Shown here: piece by piece, positions 45,840 to 54,311 of the stretch
Position numbering within the stretch: position 1 is the stretch's first letter
How the letters are laid out: every line of letters begins with the position of its first letter
DNA from: DLKC01 sp002478885
Lineage (GTDB): Bacteria; Bacteroidota; Bacteroidia; Chitinophagales; Chitinophagaceae
NCBI GenBank assembly: GCA_046329585.1
Contig: JAXLUI010000001.1
Coordinates: forward strand, 434,001-498,000
Length of the DNA: 64,000 nt
Direction of reading: 5' to 3'
Position numbers and translations under genes: made by a program
Notes under the pieces: model-generated
Told to the model about the DNA's origin: nothing
The model's input: the letters and a program-made list of their open reading frames with translations, nothing else
Databases searched by the model: none

Positions 45840-48800
45840 ATGAGTAGCGAACAGGAACAACTGCTGATTGCCAGGAATTCAGCACTCGAAAAAGAGCTGG
45901 CTGTAAAAAACCGCGAGCTGGCCATTGAAGCGGCATTGGAACAGGTGCGGGCAAGAACGATTGCCATGCAAAAGAGTGCGGAGCTTGGCGAAACGGCATC
46001 GTTGCTTTTTCAACAGGTAACATCCCTCGGTATCGAGTCATACGCAACCGGGTTTACCATCTGGGAAAACAACGACCAGGACCTCATATCATGGATGTGC
46101 AATGCTGATGGTTCTGTAAACCCTCCTTTTAAAATGCCTGCCGGGGAGATTGACTGGCACCGCAGGCAATATGAATCATGGAAAAATAAGGAAGACCACC
46201 TTATTCATGATTTTAGCGGTGATGCCATGCAGGCGTATTATAACTACCTGCGTTCTTTTCCATTGCTTGATGAAGCATTCAAAAAGTCAGAAGCAGCCGG
46301 TGTTTCCACACCCTCAAGGCAAATTCATAATGCTTTTAATTTTTCGCATGGCAACCTGCTTTTTATCACTTTAACAGCAGTGCCGGAGGCATACCAGATT
46401 TTTAGCCGGTTCGCAAAAGTTTTTGAGCAAACGTACACCCGCTTTCTTGACCTTCAAAAGGTGGAAGCACAGACGAGAGAGGCGGAAATACAACTTTCGT
46501 TGGAAAGAGTGCGTGCCAGAACAATGGCCATGCAGAAAAGCGAAGAATTGCTGGAAGCAGGAGAGCTATTGTGCAACGAAATGACCCGCCTTGGCATAAA
46601 ATCGCTTACCAGCGGTTATGTATTGATGGACAAGGAGGAAAGAATTGGCTGGAATTATACTCCTAATCCCGGTTCCGGGAAAATAATGCATACAGCCGTT
46701 GGGATTCCCCACACGGAAACCCGGGAACTGAGGAAGGTGCTGGAATACTGGAAAAAACAGGAGCCCTATTCTGTGGTAGAAATGAATGAAGAAGAGACCA
46801 TCACGCACCAGGTTTTCATTGCATCTCAAAGTATTAATTTTCCGATATCCGTGCAGGAACTGCTTGCAATCTCCCCTCCCTGCATTGTGTTGCACAACTT
46901 CAATTTCAGGGAAGGGTACATCATGATTGTTGGCGGAGAAAAACTTACTGAAGAACAGCAGCAAGTGATGCTTCGTTTTGCGCGTGTTTTTCAACAAACC
47001 TATACCCGGTTTCTTGATCTGCAAAAGGCTGAGGCGCAGGCAAGGGAAGCGCAGATAGAGGCAGCGCTGGAAAGGGTGCGCGGCAAAGCAATGGCGATGC
47101 ATAATTCACAGGACCTGGCCGATACCATAGGCGTATTTTACCGCGAGATGCAGTCTTTCAGCCTTACACCACTCAGGTGTGGCGTAGGTTTGCTGGATAG
47201 AGAAGAGCGCGTGGGCGAGTTGTTTACCTGGAATACGACCGAGCAGGGCGAAAGCCTGGAATTGGTTGGCAAAATAAAAATGGAAGGCCACCCGGTTTTA
47301 AATAAAGTATATGAAGGCTGGCTAACGGCAACCGAATATTATCCTGTATTACGTGGTAATGAGATAAAAGCCTACTACCAGGTACTTCGTCCGCAAATCG
47401 CTTTCCCTGATTATCACCATGATGATGTGCAATATGGCAACTTCTTTTTCTTTAAAGAAGGCGGCGTATATGCCTGGACGGAAAAGGAGATGAAAGAGGA
47501 TGAGCGGAATATTTACAGGCGGTTTACATCGGTGTTAAGCCTCACTTATAAAAGATACAGGGACTTGCAAAATGCCGAGGCACGGACAAGAGCAGCACAG
47601 ATAGAAGCGGCACTGGAAAGAGTGCGGGCAAGAACAATGGCCATGCAGAAAAGTGAAGACATGAACCAGACAGCGTCAGAAATGTTCAACCAAATCGAAC
47701 TGTTGGGTATGCGCCCATGGGGTTGTGGTTTCAACATTTTTGATGAAGACGAAAAAGCCGTCACCCAATACATGAGCCTGGCAGATGGCGGCATATCACC
47801 CCCCTTCAGAACGCCGCTTACGGAAGATCCATTCTTTATAAGTATCTATGATGCAAGACAACGCCATGATGAATTGCTGGTAATGGAATCAAGCGGGGAA
47901 ACACTCGCAGAGACCTATCGATACATGTTCAGTTTACCTGGTTCAGGAGAAATATTTGGCGGTCTTGAAAGCGCAGGCTTTGAAATGCCTAAGCAGCAAC
48001 TAACACACTGCGCTTATTTTTCGCAGGGTTACCTGGTGTTTATCACCTATGAACCTGTGACAGCAGCGCACGACATATTTAAACGTTTCGCAAAAGTGTT
48101 TGAGCAGACCTATACCCGTTTTCTTGACCTGCAAAAGGCGGAAGCGCAGGCGCTTGAAGCAACGAGGCGTGCATCGGTTGACCGTATACGTGCAGAGATT
48201 GCCTCCATGCGCACCACCGATGATCTCGAACGTATTACGCCGCTAATCTGGACCGAACTGACTACGCTGGGCGTACCCTTCTTTCGTTGTGGCATGTTTA
48301 TCATGAATGATTCCGATAAGAAGGCACAGATATTTCTCTCCACCCCGGACGGGAGTCCCCTGGCCGCACTTCATATGGATTTTGAGAGCTCCGCCACTAT
48401 CCACCAGGCATCGGAACACTGGCGTGCACAACAAGTATACAGGGAACACTGGGATCAACAGCAATTTCTGGCCTGGGTGCAGTCATTGATAGAACAGGGC
48501 CAGCAGATAGATAACAAATCGTACCAGGCTGGCGATGCGCCGCCGGAAACTCTTACACTTCAATTTATCCCTTTTAAGCAGGGCATGCTTTATATTGGCA
48601 GTGAAAAACCTTTACCTGATACGCAGGTGGCCCTGGTGCAGGAACTTGCGAACGCTTTTTCCGTCGCTTATGCGCGTTATGAAGACTTTAAAAAACTGGA
48701 AGATGCAAAGTTGCAGATCGAAAAAACGCTGATTGAACTCAAAGACACGCAAAAGCAGCTGATACAATCGGAAAAGATGGCCTCATTGGGAGAACTCACG

Positions 48801-49511
48801 GCGGGTATCGCGCATGAGATACAAAACCCACTAAACTTCGTGAATAATTTTTCTGATGTTAATACCGAATTAATCGGAGAATTAAAAGAAGAGCTGGCAG
48901 CCGGCAACCTGCAACTGGCAACTGAAATAGCTGATGACATTCAACAAAATGAAGCCAAGATCAACCACCACGGCAAACGTGCAGACGGGATTGTAAAAGG
49001 CATGTTGCAACATTCCCGCTCCAACACGGGCGAAAAAGAAGCGACCGATATCAATAAACTGGCCGACGAATATCTCCGCCTCTCCTATCATGGTATGCGA
49101 TCGAAGGACAACAATTTTAATGTTGATATGAAAACAGTGTTTGATGAAACCGTTGGCCTTATCAACGCTGTGCCGCAGGATATCGGGAGGGTGCTGCTCA
49201 ATCTTTACAACAATGCATTTTACGCAGTGAACGAAAAAGCAAAGTCCCAACCCGCAGGTTATAAACCAGCAATCACCGTTACCACTAAAAAGATAAATGG
49301 CAAAATAGAGATCAGCGTGACTGATAATGGCAACGGCATTCCGCAAAACATCGTTGACAAGATATTTCAGCCGTTCTTCACAACCAAGCCTACCGGTTCA
49401 GGAACAGGGCTGGGTTTGAGTTTGAGTTATGATATTGTGAAGGCGCATGGTGGGGAGATAAAAGTGAATAGCAGAGAAGGGAGTGCGTTTATTATTTTGT
49501 TACCGGCTTAA
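45840..49511 (+). CDS. Large cytosolic histidine kinase with five GAF-like modules
   Basis: A protein of 1223 residues from the ATG at 45840; a GTG at 45828 is in frame. No signal peptide or membrane helix. Five modules each begin with a helix like IEAALERVRARTMAMQKSEEL (residues about 28, 217, 405, 587 and 775, the last diverged to SVDRIRAEIASMRTTDDL). Each ends in a FAKVFEQTYTRFLDLQKAEAQ-type helix. The transmitter has His992, the KEELAAGNLQLATEIADDIQQ linker and a GTGLGLSLSYDIVKAHGGEI end. It is the smaller relative of the eight-module kinase at 24090. The core from 48781 is nearly the same DNA as that of the kinase at 51941, while the sensors are unrelated. Confidence 0.92.
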   Translation: MSSEQEQLLIARNSALEKELAVKNRELAIEAALEQVRARTIAMQKSAELGETASLLFQQVTSLGIESYATGFTIWENNDQDLISWMCNADGSVNPPFKMPAGEIDWHRRQYESWKNKEDHLIHDFSGDAMQAYYNYLRSFPLLDEAFKKSEAAGVSTPSRQIHNAFNFSHGNLLFITLTAVPEAYQIFSRFAKVFEQTYTRFLDLQKVEAQTREAEIQLSLERVRARTMAMQKSEELLEAGELLCNEMTRLGIKSLTSGYVLMDKEERIGWNYTPNPGSGKIMHTAVGIPHTETRELRKVLEYWKKQEPYSVVEMNEEETITHQVFIASQSINFPISVQELLAISPPCIVLHNFNFREGYIMIVGGEKLTEEQQQVMLRFARVFQQTYTRFLDLQKAEAQAREAQIEAALERVRGKAMAMHNSQDLADTIGVFYREMQSFSLTPLRCGVGLLDREERVGELFTWNTTEQGESLELVGKIKMEGHPVLNKVYEGWLTATEYYPVLRGNEIKAYYQVLRPQIAFPDYHHDDVQYGNFFFFKEGGVYAWTEKEMKEDERNIYRRFTSVLSLTYKRYRDLQNAEARTRAAQIEAALERVRARTMAMQKSEDMNQTASEMFNQIELLGMRPWGCGFNIFDEDEKAVTQYMSLADGGISPPFRTPLTEDPFFISIYDARQRHDELLVMESSGETLAETYRYMFSLPGSGEIFGGLESAGFEMPKQQLTHCAYFSQGYLVFITYEPVTAAHDIFKRFAKVFEQTYTRFLDLQKAEAQALEATRRASVDRIRAEIASMRTTDDLERITPLIWTELTTLGVPFFRCGMFIMNDSDKKAQIFLSTPDGSPLAALHMDFESSATIHQASEHWRAQQVYREHWDQQQFLAWVQSLIEQGQQIDNKSYQAGDAPPETLTLQFIPFKQGMLYIGSEKPLPDTQVALVQELANAFSVAYARYEDFKKLEDAKLQIEKTLIELKDTQKQLIQSEKMASLGELTAGIAHEIQNPLNFVNNFSDVNTELIGELKEELAAGNLQLATEIADDIQQNEAKINHHGKRADGIVKGMLQHSRSNTGEKEATDINKLADEYLRLSYHGMRSKDNNFNVDMKTVFDETVGLINAVPQDIGRVLLNLYNNAFYAVNEKAKSQPAGYKPAITVTTKKINGKIEISVTDNGNGIPQNIVDKIFQPFFTTKPTGSGTGLGLSLSYDIVKAHGGEIKVNSREGSAFIILLPA

Positions 49512-49524
49512 GGATATGTATATA

Positions 49525-49622
49525 GCTTTTGTTGCCCCTGTCCCGAAACGAAGGATTCGGGATCGCACTCTTCAGCTTTCAGCTCAATATTGAAAAAGGC
49601 GTACAAGTGAGTGACACAACGA
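49525..49622 (+). repeat. Palindromic element with a nested stem-loop in the left arm
   Basis: GTTG at 49531 is followed by CCCCTG and the hairpin TCCCGA-(AACGAAGGAT)-TCGGGA, then TCGCACTCTTCAG (49563-49575). The right arm GTACAAGTGAGTGACACAAC is intact at 49601-49620. It starts 20 bases after a kinase stop. Confidence 0.78.
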
Positions 49623-49694
49623 AGTACAATAGTAGTAATGAAGACCACAACAAAAATGATTTATTGAACTGGAAAAGACAGATAAAATAACAAC

Positions 49695-51719
49695 ATGAAA
49701 ATATTCTCAACATTTTTGCTGCTTTTGTTATTACCTGCATTTACCAAAGCGCAGACCAGGCGCCAGATAGATAGTCTTTTTCTTGTGCTTCGTGATGCAC
49801 CAAATGATACTGTCAGCATGGGTGTTTATTCCAGGCTGGGCGGTTATTACGATGATATAAGTGTTGATAGCGGTTTGTTTTATTGCAACAAAGGGATAGC
49901 CATTGCCGATAAATTAGACTTGCAATTGAACAAGGCTGAAATGCTTGCATTTATGGCCTGGCCATATATGAAAACAGGAAATTATCCGGAAGCGCTTAAA
50001 GTAATTAACCAGGGATTTAAGATAACCGAAGATCCTTCCAATCAAAAAAAGGCAGGATTTCTTAAAAAAGGACAAACCGTTCAATTGTACCGTCTAGGGG
50101 TAATCGGTTTGTTACATACTGCCCTTGAGAGTCTTTATGGTTATGTTGGTGATTATGAAAAGCAGCTTGCTGCCGCCCGTGAATCAATTCCTTATGTAGA
50201 AGCTGCAGGAGATATTTTCAACCTTGCAGGCTTATACCCGGATATCGGGGATTGTTACCTCAAATTGAATATGCCTGATACGGCCCTTTACTATCAAAAA
50301 AAGTCATTGGATTATTATCCCATGTTAAATTTTGAGGAGAGAAAATTTGAAGGTTCTACCTATACATCGATCGGTATGATCTACGAGAAAATGGGAAAGA
50401 TTGACCTGGCAAGGGAAAATTACGTTAAAGCGATAGAAATCAGTATGCTTCATGATAACCCCAGGCATACCGGAATGGCATGCCTTCAATTAGCATACCT
50501 GTATGATTCCCTGAACAACAAAGATTCTGTTTTTAAATATGCTAATAAAGCACTTCAGGCTTTTTCATCAGGTGGCTACAAAAAAGAAGTGGCCATTGCT
50601 TACCGGTTGATCTCAGACTATTACCTGGAAAAAGAAAATAACGACAGTTCTTTTGCCTATTTAAGACGGGCTACGGTTTTAGATGACAGTCTCGGCAAGA
50701 TCGAAAAAGCAAAGCTCCAGGAATTCCGCGTTGCAGCATTCAATCAACAACTACTATTGCAGCAACAGGAACAAGAGCGGATTGAAAAGGAAGCGCAATT
50801 AAAGACTGTTGCTATAGCCGCTTTGATCCTGGTATTCGGCACAATCGGGTTTTTATTGTACCGTAACAATCGTCAAAAGCAAAAAGCGAATCAATTACTG
50901 CAAGAAAAAAACAACCAGATAGCAAAAGCATTTGCCGATTTACAGGCGACTCAAAAACAACTTGTCCAGTCTGAGAAAATGGCTTCACTCGGAGAACTCA
51001 CTGCTGGCATTGCGCATGAAATACAAAACCCTTTAAACTTCGTGAATAATTTTTCTGATGTAAATAAAGAACTGATTGATGAACTAAAAGAAGAACTGGC
51101 AACCGGCAACCTGCAACTGGCAACTGAAATAGCAGATGACATTCAACAAAATGAAGCCAAGATCAACCACCACGGCAAACGTGCAGATGCAATTGTAAAA
51201 GGCATGTTGCAACATTCCCGTACAAGCACCGGCGAAAAAGAAGCAACAGATATCAATAAACTTGCAGATGAATATTTACGCCTCGCCTACCAGGGCATGC
51301 GTGCTAAAGACAAAGACTTCAATACGGATATAAAAACAGAATTTGATGAACCTATCGGTAACATCAATGTAATTCCGCAAGATATTGGCAGGGTGCTGCT
51401 CAATCTTTACAACAATGCATTTTACGCAGTGAACGAAAAGGCAAAGCAGCAAGCCGCAGGATACAAACCGGAAGTAGGTGTCACAACGAAAAAGACAGAC
51501 GGAAGGATTGAAATAAGCGTGACTGATAATGGCAATGGCATTCCGCAAAACATCGTTGACAAGATATTTCAGCCGTTCTTCACAACAAAGCCAACCGGCT
51601 CAGGAACGGGGCTCGGGTTAAGTCTGAGTTATGATATTGTGAAGGCACATGGTGGGGAGATAAAAGTGGAAACGAAGGAGGGTGAAGGAACTAAGTTTAT
51701 TGTTGTGTTACCAGCTTAA
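49695..51719 (+). CDS. Sensor histidine kinase, TPR-type periplasmic sensor
   Basis: A protein of 674 residues. Signal peptide (MKIFSTFLLLLLLPAFTKAQ), TPR-type sensor (VDSGLFYCNKGIAIADKL, TGNYPEALKVINQGFKI, PDTALYYQKKSLDYY, MGKIDLARENYVKAIEIS) to about residue 355, a membrane helix (about 372-390), YRNNRQKQKANQLLQEK, and His441 in GIAHEIQNPLNFVNNFSDVNKEL. The linker is KEELATGNLQLATEIADDIQQ. It is flanked on both sides by palindromic elements and is probably its own transcription unit. Confidence 0.93.
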   Translation: MKIFSTFLLLLLLPAFTKAQTRRQIDSLFLVLRDAPNDTVSMGVYSRLGGYYDDISVDSGLFYCNKGIAIADKLDLQLNKAEMLAFMAWPYMKTGNYPEALKVINQGFKITEDPSNQKKAGFLKKGQTVQLYRLGVIGLLHTALESLYGYVGDYEKQLAAARESIPYVEAAGDIFNLAGLYPDIGDCYLKLNMPDTALYYQKKSLDYYPMLNFEERKFEGSTYTSIGMIYEKMGKIDLARENYVKAIEISMLHDNPRHTGMACLQLAYLYDSLNNKDSVFKYANKALQAFSSGGYKKEVAIAYRLISDYYLEKENNDSSFAYLRRATVLDDSLGKIEKAKLQEFRVAAFNQQLLLQQQEQERIEKEAQLKTVAIAALILVFGTIGFLLYRNNRQKQKANQLLQEKNNQIAKAFADLQATQKQLVQSEKMASLGELTAGIAHEIQNPLNFVNNFSDVNKELIDELKEELATGNLQLATEIADDIQQNEAKINHHGKRADAIVKGMLQHSRTSTGEKEATDINKLADEYLRLAYQGMRAKDKDFNTDIKTEFDEPIGNINVIPQDIGRVLLNLYNNAFYAVNEKAKQQAAGYKPEVGVTTKKTDGRIEISVTDNGNGIPQNIVDKIFQPFFTTKPTGSGTGLGLSLSYDIVKAHGGEIKVETKEGEGTKFIVVLPA

Positions 51720-51733
51720 TGATATGTGTTGGG

Positions 51734-51785
51734 CTGTTGTTTCGCGACTCGCTGGCTTATCTGGCATCGCACGCTTGTAATGTTG
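51734..51785 (+). repeat. Palindromic element, left arm with nested insertion
   Basis: GTTTCGCGACTCGCTGGC-TTAT-CTGGCATCGCACGCTTGTAATG. The inserted hairpin is decayed compared with the copy at 32057. No right arm is seen in the remaining gap up to 51940. Confidence 0.6.
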
Positions 51786-51940
51786 GTTGTTTTAGCAACA
51801 CTCACGAAACCAAACTGGCGGAAATACTGTAAAAAAGGGGGTGTGAAGATCATTTCTACAACTAAAATGAAGATTGCATTTACTGAAAATAAAAAATTAT
51901 ATTACCCTGTAATTGCATTGACCTGCATCACGAAACCGCT

Positions 51941-54139
51941 ATGACTATGAGAAAATTTCCTGTTACAATATTTGCATTACTCGTTTTTGTTAAAGGCTTA
52001 TCCCAAAACGTCGTACCCGAAACCTTCGAGATAAAAACAGATACTATATTCTTTCAGCTGATAGATTCGCTACACCTGCTGGTACTGGAAGACAAAAGCA
52101 ATACTATACAGTTTAAAGATGCATTGGCACTATACCAAAACGGCAAATTTGCTTACAGTTCGCCAGGCACAGACAGTAATGTTCATACCCACTGGTTTGT
52201 GTACAGGTTGCATAATGCCATGAACAGGCCGGCAAGAATAGCCCTTAATTCCATGAGTGATTATGATAACTTTTATGTGTTCGAAGACAGTGTAAAACCA
52301 ACTGAATATTTCAGTGGTCTAAAGGCAGACAAGGACATAAAAAGCGGCTTAAAGGTTGTCAATTTTATACCCGTTGAATTGCAGCAGGATAAAAGCCTGC
52401 TCGTGTTTCAGCGTGTTGAAAACACAGGAAAAGGTTTACCAGAGGAGTTTGGTGTTTATATACTCTCAACAGATGCGGCTATAAAAGAATATTACACAAA
52501 CTATGTTGACCGAAACGAAAGCTACTTTAACGCCAGGAATTTGCAGGAAGCCTTTATTGTAGGTATGGTTTTAATCATTGTTTTACTGAATCTTTTCTTT
52601 TACAGGATCGTCAAAGAAAGCTTATACATGTACTTTGCCTTGTTTGCTTTTTTCCTGGGTATAAACAGGTTTTATGGCATAACTGATCATTACTTTACTT
52701 TTGAATATACGGGGCTACGAGCATATGTAGACTATATTGGTTTTGCATGGATATTCATTTTGTTTTTTCTTGCCCGTTTCTTCCAGGCTTTTCTTGATTT
52801 GAAAAAACAGTTTCCGAAACTCAACCTGCTACTTAATATACTTTTATTTATATATGTTACATTTTACCTATCAAGACTGGCAGCAAGGTTTTTCCCGACT
52901 GCATTACCGCGTTGGACATGGAGTCTCCCGGCTACCTGCGGTTTTTTACTCATCCCACTATTGCTGATTGTTGTGCAAATTCTTTGTATTGGAAAAAGCA
53001 AGCCGAACCGCTATTTATTTGGCGGTTCCGTTTTGTTCCTGCTGCTTTTATTTATATCGCATATTGTTACGCCGGATGGCTTAAACCTTTTTCCCGGCAG
53101 TATACTTTCAAGGATATTAATAGAGAACTTCAGATTATTTGAAGCGATATTTCTCGCCTTGCTCATCGCATCTTTCACCTGGATATTGCTTATGCGCTTT
53201 ATTGAGCTGAGAAGACTAAATGCACAACAGGCCCTGGAAAAAGAAAGGCTGGAAAAAGAAATAGAAATAGAGAAAAACGAATTAATAGAACAACAAAAGA
53301 TACAACTGGAGAAAGATGTGGCAGAGAGAACACAGGAACTGAAAATTTCACTGGATGAACTAAAAGCCACGCAAAAGCAGCTGATACAATCGGAAAAGAT
53401 GGCCTCATTGGGAGAACTCACGGCGGGTATAGCGCATGAGATACAAAACCCGCTAAACTTCGTGAATAATTTTTCTGATGTTAATACCGAATTAATCGGA
53501 GAATTAAAAGAAGAGCTGGCAGCCGGCAACCTGCAACTGGCAACTGAAATAGCTGACGACATTCAACAGAATGAAGCCAAGATCAATCACCACGGCAAAC
53601 GGGCAGACGGGATTGTAAAAGGCATGTTACAACATTCCCGCTCCAACACGGGCGAAAAAGAAGCGACCGATATCAATAAGCTGGCCGACGAATACCTCCG
53701 CCTCTCCTACCATGGTATGCGATCGAAGGACAACAATTTTAATGTTGATATGAAAACAGTGTTTGATGAAACCATTGGCTTTATCAACGCAGTACCGCAG
53801 GATATCGGGAGGGTTCTGCTCAATCTTTACAACAATGCGTTTTACGCAGTGAACGAAAAGGCAAAGCAGCAAGCCGCAGGATACAAACCGGAAGTAGGTG
53901 TCACAACGAAAAAGACAGACGGAAGGATTGAAATAAGCGTGACTGATAATGGCAATGGCATTCCACAAGGCATTGTTGACAAGATCTTTCAGCCTTTCTT
54001 TACTACTAAACCAACCGGCAGTGGAACCGGACTGGGATTGAGTTTGAGTTATGATATTGTGAAGGCACATGGCGGGGAGTTAAAAGTGAATAGCAAAGAA
54101 GGGGAAGGAAGCGAATTTATTGTTGTGTTACTGGCTTAA
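51941..54139 (+). CDS. Sensor histidine kinase, 7TMR-DISM type
   Basis: A protein of 732 residues (a second ATG two codons in is possible). Signal peptide (RKFPVTIFALLVFVKGLSQ), a 7TMR-DISMED2-like extracytoplasmic beta domain (about 40-190; HTHWFVYRLHNAMNRPARIALN, YDNFYVFED), then seven membrane helices (about 205-425) typical of 7TMR-DISM receptors. A long coiled coil (EKERLEKEIEIEKNELIEQQK) leads to His499 in GIAHEIQNPLNFVNNFSDVNTEL. The ATPase part is of the same sub-version as the kinase at 49695 from AGYKPEVGVTTKKTDGR on, while the H-box part matches the kinase at 45840. The core is therefore a mosaic. Such receptors are thought to bind carbohydrates or small molecules. Confidence 0.93.
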   Translation: MTMRKFPVTIFALLVFVKGLSQNVVPETFEIKTDTIFFQLIDSLHLLVLEDKSNTIQFKDALALYQNGKFAYSSPGTDSNVHTHWFVYRLHNAMNRPARIALNSMSDYDNFYVFEDSVKPTEYFSGLKADKDIKSGLKVVNFIPVELQQDKSLLVFQRVENTGKGLPEEFGVYILSTDAAIKEYYTNYVDRNESYFNARNLQEAFIVGMVLIIVLLNLFFYRIVKESLYMYFALFAFFLGINRFYGITDHYFTFEYTGLRAYVDYIGFAWIFILFFLARFFQAFLDLKKQFPKLNLLLNILLFIYVTFYLSRLAARFFPTALPRWTWSLPATCGFLLIPLLLIVVQILCIGKSKPNRYLFGGSVLFLLLLFISHIVTPDGLNLFPGSILSRILIENFRLFEAIFLALLIASFTWILLMRFIELRRLNAQQALEKERLEKEIEIEKNELIEQQKIQLEKDVAERTQELKISLDELKATQKQLIQSEKMASLGELTAGIAHEIQNPLNFVNNFSDVNTELIGELKEELAAGNLQLATEIADDIQQNEAKINHHGKRADGIVKGMLQHSRSNTGEKEATDINKLADEYLRLSYHGMRSKDNNFNVDMKTVFDETIGFINAVPQDIGRVLLNLYNNAFYAVNEKAKQQAAGYKPEVGVTTKKTDGRIEISVTDNGNGIPQGIVDKIFQPFFTTKPTGSGTGLGLSLSYDIVKAHGGELKVNSKEGEGSEFIVVLLA

Positions 54140-54150
54140 GCATATAAATT

Positions 54151-54278
54151 GAGCTTTAGTTGCGTCGCACTCTGGTACAATTAGCCCGGAGGTCAGCAAA
54201 GAATCAGAAAACAATAAAAAGGCTTTCGTTCTTGCCGACTTGTATTCAACAGTACAAGTGAGTGACACAACGAAGATG
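54151..54278 (+). repeat. Palindromic element with a longer centre
   Basis: Left arm GTTGCGTCGCACTCTGGTAC at 54159-54178 (preceded by GAGCTTTA) and right arm GTACAAGTGAGTGACACAAC at 54252-54271 followed by GAAGATGCC. The centre is about 73 bases. It starts 12 bases after the kinase stop and ends about 40 bases before the next start. Confidence 0.82.
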
Positions 54279-54311
54279 CCACAAAGAACAGCAGATCGTT
54301 TAATAAGAAAT

